Shown: positions 51,068 through 58,969 of the stretch, piece by piece | Position numbering within the stretch: the first letter of the stretch is position 1 | How the letters are laid out: the number at the start of each line of letters is the position of its first letter | Origin: Hafnia alvei | Lineage (GTDB): Bacteria; Pseudomonadota; Gammaproteobacteria; Enterobacterales; Enterobacteriaceae | Direction: 5' to 3' | Length of the DNA stretch: 64,000 nucleotides | NCBI RefSeq assembly: GCF_964063325.1 | Contig: NZ_OZ061315.1 | Location: 1 to 64,000 of the forward strand | Translations under genes and position numbers: made by a program | The notes under the pieces: model-generated | Seen by the model: only the letters and a program-made list of their open reading frames with translations | Told to the model about the DNA's origin: nothing | The model's database searches: none

Positions 51068-51931
51068 TTACTCGATGTTTTGGATCTGTTCGCGCATCTG
51101 TTCGATCAATACTTTCAGTTCGATAGCGGATGCGGTGACGTCTGCATTGATAGACTTAGAAGCCAAAGTATTCGATTCACGGTTGAATTCTTGCATCATG
51201 AAGTCGAGACGACGGCCTACGGCTTCTTTCTTTTTAAGAATCACATAGGTTTCTTTGACGTGGGCTTCGAGACGATCCAGCTCTTCTGCAACGTCAACGC
51301 GCTGCGCCATCAGAACCAGCTCTTGTTCTAGACGGTTATTTTCCAACTGAACCTGAGCTTCTTCTAGCTTGCTAACCAAACGTTCGCGCTGCCACTGCAG
51401 GATTTCAGGCATCTGCTGACGAACCTTAGCCACTTCAGTTGATACGCCTTCCAAACGCTGCTCGATCATCGCTTTTAGGGCATTACCTTCGCGTTCACGG
51501 GCATCGATAAAGTCATCAATTGCAGATTCCAGTGCGGCCATCAGCTCGGTGCTGATAACGTCTAGATCTTGTTCGGCGGCAGACATCACGCCCGGCCAGC
51601 GCAGAATCTCCAGCGGGTTGATTTCACCCTCATCGCTTTGCATTTTGACCCAGTTCGCGGCTTCAACCAGCTGTTTTGCCAGTTTTTCGTTCAGGATCAT
51701 GGAGCTTTGTGCGCTAGGGTCGAGCTCAAAACGCAGGTTACATTCGATTTTCCCGCGAGTTAAACGCGTACGCAGTCTTTCGCGCACCACAGGCTCTAGG
51801 CTGCGGAACTGTTCCGGCAGGCGAATATAGGTCTCAAGATAGCGCTGGTTAACGGAGCGTAGCTCCCAAGCTGCGCTGCCCCAGTTGCCTTTTATTTCAC
51901 GGCGGGCGTAGGCTGTCATGCTGCGGATCAT
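51068..51931 (-). CDS. yicC: Endoribonuclease YicC
   Basis: YicC founds a family of endoribonucleases; in E. coli it has been tied to RyhB small-RNA decay. The 287-residue protein (same length class as E. coli) has the N-terminal MIRSMTAYARREIKG, RSVNQRYLETYIRLPEQFR, WPGVMSAAEQDLD and the conserved C-terminal RLDFMMQEFNRESNTLASKS followed by ELKVLIEQMREQIQNIE. It is divergent from rph, as usual. Confidence 0.95.
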   Translation of the reverse strand: MIRSMTAYARREIKGNWGSAAWELRSVNQRYLETYIRLPEQFRSLEPVVRERLRTRLTRGKIECNLRFELDPSAQSSMILNEKLAKQLVEAANWVKMQSDEGEINPLEILRWPGVMSAAEQDLDVISTELMAALESAIDDFIDAREREGNALKAMIEQRLEGVSTEVAKVRQQMPEILQWQRERLVSKLEEAQVQLENNRLEQELVLMAQRVDVAEELDRLEAHVKETYVILKKKEAVGRRLDFMMQEFNRESNTLASKSINADVTASAIELKVLIEQMREQIQNIE

Positions 51932-52157
51932 TTTGCGTACCTGTAAAAATGAATGATGTCAGGATTATAGCCCCGCACCGTCTGCCATGATAGGCATAAG
52001 CTCACGAACATGGCATATCGCTTTGGGTTGATGAGAAGAGGTGGCGGATGAATTTATCGAGAGCCTTTCGTTGGTGGGCTTGCTGCAACTCAAATTAATT
52101 TGGGTATAATGCGCAGCCACATTGAAATAAATATAAATGCTAGCCGGAGACAAGCTT

Positions 52158-52874
52158 ATGCGTCCAGAAGGCCGAACTGCCGAACAAATCCGTCCGTTAA
52201 AACTGACCCGTAATTACACTAAACACGCTGAAGGGTCTGTGCTGGTGGAGTTTGGTGAAACTAAAGTGTTGTGCAACGCCACCGTTGAGGAAGGAGTTCC
52301 GCGCTTTCTAAAAGGTCAGGGACAGGGCTGGGTCACGGCTGAGTATGGTATGTTGCCACGTTCTACCCATAGCCGTATGGCGCGCGAAGCGGCCAAAGGC
52401 AAGCAGGGTGGTCGCACCATGGAAATTCAGCGTCTGATTGCTCGCTCTTTACGTGCTGCGGTTGACCTGAAAAAACTGGGTGAGTTTACCATTACGCTGG
52501 ACTGCGACGTTATTCAAGCTGACGGTGGTACCCGTACTGCATCGATTACCGGTGCCTGTGTGGCATTAGCTGACGCGCTGAACGCCTTAGTCGCCGCTGG
52601 TAAACTGAAAGCTAACCCGATGAAGGGTATGGTTGCCGCGGTGTCTGTGGGGATCGTCGATGGTCAGGCAGTGTGCGATCTGGAATATGTTGAAGATTCT
52701 GCTGCAGAAACGGACATGAACGTTGTGATGTTGGAAGATGGCCGCATGATTGAGGTGCAGGGCACCGCAGAGGGCGAACCTTTCAGCCATGAAGAACTTC
52801 TCCAGCTACTGGCACTCGCCAGAGGCGGGATAGAGGAAATTATCCAAGCGCAGAAAGCGGCGTTGGAAAATTAA
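52158..52874 (+). CDS. rph: Ribonuclease PH
   Basis: RNase PH trims tRNA 3' ends by phosphorolysis. The 238-residue frame is intact: RPEGRTAEQIRPL, GSVLVEFGETKVLCNATVE, GMLPRSTHSRMAREA, DCDVIQADGGTRTASITGA and the complete C-terminal half. Laboratory E. coli K-12 carries a frameshift here (rph-1), but this genome does not. ATG 52158 follows GGAG. Translation to the end of rph reaches the pyrE attenuator, which matters for pyrE control. Confidence 0.97.
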   Translation: MRPEGRTAEQIRPLKLTRNYTKHAEGSVLVEFGETKVLCNATVEEGVPRFLKGQGQGWVTAEYGMLPRSTHSRMAREAAKGKQGGRTMEIQRLIARSLRAAVDLKKLGEFTITLDCDVIQADGGTRTASITGACVALADALNALVAAGKLKANPMKGMVAAVSVGIVDGQAVCDLEYVEDSAAETDMNVVMLEDGRMIEVQGTAEGEPFSHEELLQLLALARGGIEEIIQAQKAALEN

Positions 52875-52881
52875 TTGTTTG

Positions 52882-52906
52882 AGGCGACTTGTTAGTCGCC
52901 TTTTTT
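52882..52906 (+). terminator. pyrE attenuator (terminator hairpin)
   Basis: AGGCGACT, loop tgtt, AGTCGCCT and a run of T lie 8 bases after the rph stop and about 80 before pyrE. In E. coli, UTP shortage slows transcription so that ribosomes translating rph block this hairpin and let pyrE be read. The same layout is present here. Confidence 0.9.
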
Positions 52907-52986
52907 ATGCCTGCAATTTGGCATGAGAAAAACGGTTGTACCCACGAGTGAATTATTTAATTACCGACAATGAAGGAGATGCACGC

Positions 52987-53628
52987 ATGAAAGCCTATCA
53001 GCGCCAGTTTATTGAGTTCGCGCTAAGCAAGCAGGTATTGAAGTTTGGCGAATTTACGCTGAAATCAGGCCGTACCAGCCCATATTTCTTTAACGCTGGC
53101 CTGTTTAATACTGGGCGCGATCTGGCATTTTTGGGGCGTTTTTATGCCGAGGCATTGGTTGATAGTGGCATTGATTTTGATTTGCTGTTTGGACCTGCTT
53201 ATAAAGGCATTCCTATCGCGACCACCACGGCGGTGGCGCTAGCAGAGCATCATGACCGAGATTTACCGTATTGCTTTAACCGCAAAGAAGCCAAATCTCA
53301 CGGTGAAGGCGGAACTCTGGTGGGTAGCCCGCTGCAGGGCAAAGTTATGCTGGTGGATGATGTGATTACTGCGGGCACCGCAATTCGTGAATCAATGGAA
53401 ATTATTCAGGCTCACAATGCTAAGTTAGCCGGCGTGCTGATTTCACTCGACCGCCAAGAACGTGGTCGGGGAGATATCTCTGCAATTCAAGAAGTAGAGC
53501 GTGATTATGGCTGTAAGGTGATTTCAATTATTACGCTGAAAGATTTGATCAGCTATTTGGAAGAGAAGCCGGAGATGGCTGAATCCTTGGCGTCAGTAAA
53601 AGCTTATCGCGAGCAGTACGGCGTTTAA
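52987..53628 (+). CDS. pyrE: Orotate phosphoribosyltransferase
   Basis: PyrE makes OMP from orotate and PRPP in pyrimidine synthesis. It has 213 residues as in E. coli. The N-terminal loop has FTLKSGRTSPYFFNAG, and the PRPP motif is VMLVDDVITAGTA near residue 120; the flexible loop contains KEAKSHGEGG. ATG 52987 gives MKAYQRQFIEFAL behind AAGGAG. It follows the attenuator after rph and ends at a terminator facing slmA. Confidence 0.98.
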   Translation: MKAYQRQFIEFALSKQVLKFGEFTLKSGRTSPYFFNAGLFNTGRDLAFLGRFYAEALVDSGIDFDLLFGPAYKGIPIATTTAVALAEHHDRDLPYCFNRKEAKSHGEGGTLVGSPLQGKVMLVDDVITAGTAIRESMEIIQAHNAKLAGVLISLDRQERGRGDISAIQEVERDYGCKVISIITLKDLISYLEEKPEMAESLASVKAYREQYGV

Positions 53629-53644
53629 GTGAATCGTTACTAAG

Positions 53645-53674
53645 AAAAACGGCCACTGATGAGTGGCCGTTTTT
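53645..53674. terminator. Bidirectional terminator between pyrE and slmA
   Basis: AACGGCCACT and AGTGGCCGTT form a perfect stem around gatg, with A residues before and T residues after. Confidence 0.93.
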
Positions 53675-53686
53675 TATACGTTTAGG

Positions 53687-54283
53687 CTACTGAAGTTGGC
53701 TTGCCAGCAACGGCCAGCGCAAATCGAATTCTTGCGTTGGGCGATAGCGAAACTCTGATCGTACAAAACGAGACAGCATACCTTCGCAGAAGGCTAAAAG
53801 CTGTCCTGCAAGCAGCGTTTCATCGTGAACAAACCCCTGGCCCTCACGGATTTTTCTCTCTTTTAGCACCTGTCGGATTTGGGCCTCAATACGCTCAAAT
53901 AGCTGATTGATGCGCCCTTGAAGGCGATCTTGTTCAAACATTAGGGCATGGCCGGTCATGATGCGGGTCAGCCCCGGATTGCGTTCTGCAAATCCCAGAA
54001 TCAACAGCAGAATAAGACGAAGCCTATTAAAGGTTTCTTTCTCATCCTGCAATATGAGGTTAATGCGGGTGATCAGACTGTCTTCGATAAACTCAATAAG
54101 GCTATCGAACATCCGCGTTTTACTAGGAAAATGGCGGTAAAGTGCAGCTTCTGAAACACCCACGTTCGCAGCAAGTTTTGCAGTCGTAATGCGTTGGCTA
54201 CCGTCGCTGGATTCCAGCATTTGCGCCAGCGCCTGCAAGATTTCCTCGCGACGGTTCCTTTTCGTATTTTCTTTTTCTGCCAT
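53687..54283 (-). CDS. slmA: Nucleoid occlusion factor SlmA
   Basis: SlmA is a TetR-family DNA-binding protein that blocks FtsZ ring assembly over the nucleoid. The 198 residues equal E. coli. The N-terminal helix-turn-helix spans ITTAKLAANVGVSEAALYRHF, and the FtsZ-interacting body includes TGHALMFEQDRLQGRIN and AFCEGMLSRFVRSEF. The start at 54283 gives MAEKENTKRNRREEIL; three more codons are open upstream but unsupported. It follows dut on the minus strand. Confidence 0.97.
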   Translation of the reverse strand: MAEKENTKRNRREEILQALAQMLESSDGSQRITTAKLAANVGVSEAALYRHFPSKTRMFDSLIEFIEDSLITRINLILQDEKETFNRLRLILLLILGFAERNPGLTRIMTGHALMFEQDRLQGRINQLFERIEAQIRQVLKERKIREGQGFVHDETLLAGQLLAFCEGMLSRFVRSEFRYRPTQEFDLRWPLLASQLQ

Positions 54284-54381
54284 GCCAGACAAGATCCTTG
54301 CTAAGCGGTGATAACGGGCACACCAAACAGTTAGCCACCTTAGGGCGGCTTATTGGTTTTTTTTGCAGCGTGGTAATCGGC

Positions 54382-54840
54382 TTATTGGCGACCGGAGTGA
54401 CCAAAACCACCGGCACCACGTTCGCTCGCGTCGAAAGATTCGACGAGGTTGAAGTCTGCCTGTACAACTGGAACCAGCACCATCTGAGCAATTCTTTCAC
54501 CAGGTTCAATGGTAAAGGTCGTTTGACCACGGTTCCAGACAGAAACCATTAACTGACCTTGATAGTCAGAATCGATCAAGCCGACTAGATTACCCAACAC
54601 GATTCCGTGCTTATGACCCAAACCCGAACGAGGCAGAATGATCGCCGCTAGACTAGGGTCTTCAATATGAATTGCCAGTCCGGTTGGTAACAGAGTGGTT
54701 TCACCCGGTGCCAAAATGACGGCTTCATCCAAACAAGCGCGTAGGTCTAGACCCGCAGAGCCTGGCGTTGCATAGGTTGGCAATGGGAATTGTTCACCGA
54801 TGCGCGGATCTAAAATTTTAACGTCTATTTTTTTCTTCAT
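54382..54840 (-). CDS. dut: Deoxyuridine 5'-triphosphate nucleotidohydrolase
   Basis: Dut hydrolyses dUTP to dUMP and keeps uracil out of DNA. The 152-residue trimeric enzyme has its five motifs: PGSAGLDLRA, PRSGLGHKHG, GLIDSDYQG, RIAQMV and the C-terminal RGAGGFGHSGRQ. The start at 54840 (MKKKIDVKILDPR) lies inside the end of coaBC, an overlap of 23 bases, so the genes are probably cotranscribed as in E. coli. Confidence 0.97.
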   Translation of the reverse strand: MKKKIDVKILDPRIGEQFPLPTYATPGSAGLDLRACLDEAVILAPGETTLLPTGLAIHIEDPSLAAIILPRSGLGHKHGIVLGNLVGLIDSDYQGQLMVSVWNRGQTTFTIEPGERIAQMVLVPVVQADFNLVESFDASERGAGGFGHSGRQ

Positions 54841-56032
54841 AATGGCTGACAATCTCGTCAATTAAATAGTGGCCCAACAAGGACTTATTGCTGAGTGGCA
54901 ACTGCTTATCGCCCTGCGGCCAAAAAAGGTGTAAGGCATTGGTATCGGTGTTAAACCCTTGCCCTTCTTGGGAAACATTGTTCGCACAAATCATATCCAG
55001 ATTTTTACGTGCGAGTTTTTGCTTGGCGTATTCTTCCACATTCTGGGTTTCGGCGGCAAATCCTACGACATAGGGACGATGCTCAGTCAGGGCTGCAACA
55101 CCAGCCACAATATCAGGGTTTTTCACCAGCTTAAGTGTGATTTCATCACCCTGTTTTTTTATTTTTTCGCCGCAAATTTGCTCGGCGCGATAGTCTGCCA
55201 CCGCAGCGCAAGAAATGAAAATTTGATGTGCGGGAACCTGAGCAAGTACCTCTGTTTGCATTTCTAATGCGCTTTCCACGTCGATACGCACTACACCTTC
55301 AGGTGTTTTTTGATTAACTGGCCCGCTAACCAGCGTGACTTTAGCACCACGTTTTGCGGCAGCCGCTGCGATAGAAAAGCCCATTTTCCCTGAACTATGG
55401 TTAGTGATGAAACGTACAGGGTCTAGGGCTTCACGGGTTGGACCCGCGGTGATAAGAATGCTGTATTGCGCGAGATCCTGCTGTTGAGCAAAATGCGCCT
55501 GAATCATAGTGACTAGCACCATTGGGTCAAGCATACGACCTGGCCCTACATCACCACAGGCTTGGCTACCGCTGTCTGGTCCCCAGAGCTGTAAACCTCG
55601 GCGCTCTAGCGTCTTCAGATTCTCTTGCGTGGCCGCAGCGTGGTACATTTGTTGGTTCATCGCTGGGGCAATCGCAATAGGTGCGGCGGTTGCCAAACAT
55701 ACCGTGCTGAGAAGGTCATTTGCCATTCCAGCGGCAATGCGCGCAATTAAATCAGCGGTTGCCGGTGCGATAACGACCAGATCAGCCCATTTACCCAGCT
55801 CAATATGCCCCATTGACGCTTCAGCTGCAGGATCAAGCAGGTCATCCGATACTGGATAGCCTGAAACGGCCTGTAAGGTTAGCGGGGTGATAAAGGCTTC
55901 AGCGCCTTTTGTCATTACCACACGAACTTCTGCGCCACGTTCTCGCAGTCGACGTACGATTTCTGGGCATTTATATGCAGCGATGCCCCCGCTGATGCCT
56001 AATACAATGCGTTTGCCTGTCAGTGCAGTCAT
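54818..56032 (-). CDS. coaBC: Bifunctional phosphopantothenoylcysteine synthetase/decarboxylase CoaBC
   Basis: CoaBC (Dfp) catalyses two steps of coenzyme A synthesis. It is 404 residues (E. coli 406). The N-terminal flavoprotein CoaC half has GISGGIAAYKCPEIVRRL, the PxMNxxMW-type motif as PAMNQQMY, and the essential Cys in GSQACGDVGPGRM. The C-terminal CoaB half has ITAGPTREALDPVRFITN, SSGKMGF and the lysine segment LKLVKNPDIVAGVA. It is divergent from radC. Confidence 0.97.
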   Translation of the reverse strand: MTALTGKRIVLGISGGIAAYKCPEIVRRLRERGAEVRVVMTKGAEAFITPLTLQAVSGYPVSDDLLDPAAEASMGHIELGKWADLVVIAPATADLIARIAAGMANDLLSTVCLATAAPIAIAPAMNQQMYHAAATQENLKTLERRGLQLWGPDSGSQACGDVGPGRMLDPMVLVTMIQAHFAQQQDLAQYSILITAGPTREALDPVRFITNHSSGKMGFSIAAAAAKRGAKVTLVSGPVNQKTPEGVVRIDVESALEMQTEVLAQVPAHQIFISCAAVADYRAEQICGEKIKKQGDEITLKLVKNPDIVAGVAALTEHRPYVVGFAAETQNVEEYAKQKLARKNLDMICANNVSQEGQGFNTDTNALHLFWPQGDKQLPLSNKSLLGHYLIDEIVSHYEEKNRR

Positions 56033-56210
56033 GGTGTTGTTCCATTCGAGGCAGAAATTAGCGTGATTTTACCATAAGCAGAGAAGATGACATGTGTTGC
56101 AGTCGTTGCGATCGTTTTTTGCGCACTTCTTCGCATTGATGGCGTTTGGTACTCGACGCGATTTTAGAAATTGAGATGATGGCTTAAACACATCTTGTGA
56201 GTTTTATTTC

Positions 56211-56897
56211 ATGGAAGAGAGCGTTGCAATAGCGTACTGGCCTTCAATGTTGGCCCCAAGAGAGAAATTATTATCCCTAGGACGTGAATCACTGTCCGAT
56301 CAGGAACTGCTGGCGATATTTTTACGAACAGGGACGAAAGGGATTAATGTGATGACGCTGTCATCACATTTGATTCGCGAGTTTGGCTCAATTTATAGTC
56401 TGATGCAGGCTGATTACGATAGTTTTTGCTCGAAACCGGGTCTCGGTATCTCTCGATATGCGCAGTTGCAGGCGGTGATGGAACTGTCAAAACGGTTTTT
56501 GCATCGCCAGCTCACTGAGCAAAGTGTCATCACTCGACCCGAGTTAACGGCGCTATATTTGCAAAATGTGTTCTCTGGATACGAGCGGGAAGCCTTTTTT
56601 GTCTTATTTTTAGACAACCAGCATCGCGTAATTCGCTCTGAGGAGATGTTTTCGGGTACTATAAACTGTGTGGATGTATATCCACGCGAAATTGTGCGTG
56701 GTGCGCTTAAGGTAAACGCCGTTGCGTTAATCCTCGCACATAATCATCCGTCCGGAATAGCAGAGCCCAGTGCAGCAGATCGTGTGCTCACAGAAAGAGT
56801 GGTGAAAGCTTGCGCGTTATTGGATATCCGTGTGCTAGATCATATGGTGATCGGTCACGGCCAGAGCGTATCTTTTGCTGAAAGAGGGTGGCTTTAA
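56211..56897 (+). CDS. radC: RadC/JAB1-type metalloprotein
   Basis: RadC is an MPN+/JAMM-domain protein; its old link to repair is doubtful and its true role is unknown. The 228-residue protein has an N-terminal helix-hairpin-helix part (LAPREKLLSLGRESLSDQELLA) and a JAMM motif: Glu in the upstream strand, then LAHNHPSGIAEPSAAD. The C-terminus ends VLDHMVIGHGQSVSFAERGW. It is more divergent from E. coli than its neighbours. The ribosome site before ATG 56211 is weak. It precedes rpmB as in E. coli. Confidence 0.93.
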   Translation: MEESVAIAYWPSMLAPREKLLSLGRESLSDQELLAIFLRTGTKGINVMTLSSHLIREFGSIYSLMQADYDSFCSKPGLGISRYAQLQAVMELSKRFLHRQLTEQSVITRPELTALYLQNVFSGYEREAFFVLFLDNQHRVIRSEEMFSGTINCVDVYPREIVRGALKVNAVALILAHNHPSGIAEPSAADRVLTERVVKACALLDIRVLDHMVIGHGQSVSFAERGWL

Positions 56898-56938
56898 GCT
56901 TTTTTTCGCGATCCTTAGGGATCTTTGCTGTTCGGGTC

Positions 56939-56967
56939 TTGAGCACTTACGCTTCAGAGCGTATACT
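56939..56967 (+). promoter_or_regulatory. Promoter of rpmB-rpmG
   Basis: TTGAGC (56939-56944), a 17-base spacer and TATACT (56962-56967) form a strong sigma-70 type promoter about 165 bases before rpmB. Confidence 0.82.
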
Positions 56968-57000
56968 ACGCCACCTTTGAGAATCTTGGTTGTAGCGTTA

Positions 57001-57068
57001 AGAGCCTATCTCAGCAGGTTTCGACCTGACTCAGAGTCTCCTCGGTGAAGTTTGCTGAGATGGGCTCT
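57001..57068 (+). promoter_or_regulatory. Long stem-loop in the rpmB leader
   Basis: AGAGCCTATCTCAGCA (57001-57016) pairs with TGCTGAGATGGGCTCT (57053-57068), a 16-bp stem with one G-U pair in RNA. The 36-base loop itself holds a small hairpin, GGT-ttcg-ACC (57017-57026). It lies between the promoter and the rpmB start. It may be a ribosomal-protein autoregulatory site, but this is inference. Confidence 0.6.
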
Positions 57069-57133
57069 AAAGCCTGACGAGGCGGCTACTTCCTATACGA
57101 AGCTCGAGCTGATTTGATTTTTGGAGAATAGAC

Positions 57134-57370
57134 ATGTCCCGAGTCTGCCAAGTTACTGGCAAGCGTCCGGTGGCCGGTAATAACCGTTCCCACGCGATGA
57201 ACGCAACCAAACGCCGTTTTCTGCCTAACCTGCATTCACACCGCTTTTGGGTTGAAGGCGAGAAGCGCTTTGTAACTCTGCGTGTATCTGCTAAAGGTAT
57301 GCGTGTTATTGATAAAAAGGGTATCGAAACGGTCTTGGCCGAAATTCGCGCCCGCGGTGAGAAGTATTAA
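57134..57370 (+). CDS. rpmB: 50S ribosomal protein L28
   Basis: L28 is a structural protein of the large ribosomal subunit. The 78 residues equal E. coli and the sequence is near invariant: MSRVCQVTGKRPVAGNNRSHAMNA (split here as MSRVCQVTGKRPV and GNNRSHAMNATKRRF), NLHSHRFWV, and KGMRVIDKKGIETVL. GGAG precedes the ATG. rpmG follows after 11 bases. Confidence 0.98.
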   Translation: MSRVCQVTGKRPVAGNNRSHAMNATKRRFLPNLHSHRFWVEGEKRFVTLRVSAKGMRVIDKKGIETVLAEIRARGEKY

Positions 57371-57378
57371 GGAACTGA

Positions 57379-57549
<171 letters not shown>

Positions 57550-57565
57550 TTTTAGTGGATTTAAG

Positions 57566-57593
57566 AAAACCCAGCTTCGGCTGGGTTTTTTTT
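57566..57593 (+). terminator. Intrinsic terminator after rpmG
   Basis: AACCCAGC, loop ttcg, GCTGGGTT followed by a run of T residues, 18 bases after the rpmG stop. Confidence 0.94.
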
Positions 57594-57665
57594 ATTCTAA
57601 AATGCCCCCACATGATGATTATAGCCGTCATCAGATGGCAAATTGCCTTTGAGTTGGGGAGTAAA

Positions 57666-58475
57666 ATGCCAGAACTACCAGAAGTAGAAACTAGCCGCCG
57701 TGGGATCGAACCCTTTTTAGTCGGGCATTCAGTCGAACATCTTGTGGTTCGCCAGCCTAAACTCCGATGGCCAGTCTCTGATGAACTGCTTCGATTAAGC
57801 GATAAACCGGTGCTTAGCGTGCAGCGCCGTGCCAAGTATTTGCTGATTGAGTTGGCTGATGGATGGATTATTGTTCATCTTGGTATGTCTGGTAGCGTTC
57901 GTATCTTGCCCGCCGATGAACCCCCTCAAAAACATGACCATGTCGATATGATCTTGTCGAGTGGCATGATGCTGCGTTACACCGACCCACGCCGTTTTGG
58001 TGCTTGGCTGTGGTGTAGAGATTTAGATTCATCTAACGTGTTGGCCCATCTTGGCCCTGAGCCGCTCAGTGATGAGTTTGACGGTGATTATCTGTATCGG
58101 AAGTCACGTAACAAGAAGACCGCCGTAAAGGCGTGGCTGATGGATAATAAGGTGGTTGTGGGAGTCGGAAATATTTATGCTAGTGAGTCACTGTTTACCG
58201 CACGCATTAGCCCCGATCGGCCAGCTGGCTCATTAACGAAAAAAGATGCCGATGTGCTTGTGGAAACCATAAAAGCAGTGCTACTACGTTCGATTGAACA
58301 GGGTGGTACGACTTTGAAAGACTTTTTGCAGTCCGATGGTAAGCCTGGGTATTTTGCGCAGGAACTACAGGTCTATGGCCGAGCAGGGGAAGCATGTAGG
58401 GTGTGCGGCGAGAAAATACTGAGCGGAAAGCACGGGCAGCGCACGACGTTTTTTTGTCCACGCTGCCAGAAGTAG
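57666..58475 (+). CDS. mutM: Formamidopyrimidine-DNA glycosylase
   Basis: MutM (Fpg) removes 8-oxoguanine and formamidopyrimidines and has AP-lyase activity. The 269 residues equal E. coli. The catalytic N-terminus is PELPEVE after Met removal (Pro2, Glu3), Lys57 lies in RAKYLLIEL, the helix-two-turn-helix follows (VVGVGNIYASESLF), and the C-terminal zinc finger is C-x2-C ... C-x2-C (CRVCG and CPRCQ). ATG 57666 follows GGGAG; the open frame upstream runs through the rpmG terminator. Confidence 0.97.
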   Translation: MPELPEVETSRRGIEPFLVGHSVEHLVVRQPKLRWPVSDELLRLSDKPVLSVQRRAKYLLIELADGWIIVHLGMSGSVRILPADEPPQKHDHVDMILSSGMMLRYTDPRRFGAWLWCRDLDSSNVLAHLGPEPLSDEFDGDYLYRKSRNKKTAVKAWLMDNKVVVGVGNIYASESLFTARISPDRPAGSLTKKDADVLVETIKAVLLRSIEQGGTTLKDFLQSDGKPGYFAQELQVYGRAGEACRVCGEKILSGKHGQRTTFFCPRCQK

Positions 58476-58478
58476 GTG

Positions 58479-58958
58479 TTAGATGAGTTTTTCACTCAGT
58501 GCCTGAGCAATTATTTCAGGCACGAAAGGAGCGATATCGCCACCGTGGCGAGCAACTTCTTTCACCAAAGATGATGAGATAAACGACCACTCTTTGGAGG
58601 GCATGAGGAACACGCTTTCCAACGTTGGCATCAAATGACGGTTCATATTTGCGAGCTGCATTTCATATTCAAAATCAGAAACAGCTCTGAGACCACGAAC
58701 CAAAATATTGGCATTTTGATGCTGAGCAAAATGTGCCATGAGCTCACTAAACCCCAGAACTTCCACATTATGCAGATGAGCTGTCACCTGCGTTGCTAAG
58801 GCGACGCGTTCTTCTAAGCTGAACATCGGTTTTTTGCTTGGGCTAGCTGCAATCGCAAGAATAACGTGATCAAACATGCTAGCGGCACGAGTCACTAAAT
58901 CTAAATGACCGTTGGTCATCGGATCAAAAGTACCGGGATAGATGGCGCGCTTTTCCAT
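58479..58958 (-). CDS. coaD: Phosphopantetheine adenylyltransferase
   Basis: CoaD makes dephospho-CoA from 4'-phosphopantetheine and ATP. The 159 residues equal E. coli. It shows the nucleotidyltransferase motif YPGTFDPMTNGHLDL (T/H-x-G-H) and the second site SFISSSLVKEVARHGGD. The start at 58958 gives MEKRAIYPGTFDP. It follows waaA by 11 bases on the same strand, the usual waaA-coaD pair. Confidence 0.97.
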   Translation of the reverse strand: MEKRAIYPGTFDPMTNGHLDLVTRAASMFDHVILAIAASPSKKPMFSLEERVALATQVTAHLHNVEVLGFSELMAHFAQHQNANILVRGLRAVSDFEYEMQLANMNRHLMPTLESVFLMPSKEWSFISSSLVKEVARHGGDIAPFVPEIIAQALSEKLI

Positions 58959-58969
58959 GATTACCGCTC

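Noticed and set aside
56898..57133. tRNA gene in the rpmB leader because of its long stem
   Set aside because: There is no cloverleaf, no T-loop GTTCRANNC motif and no acceptor stem of 7 bp with the correct spacing.
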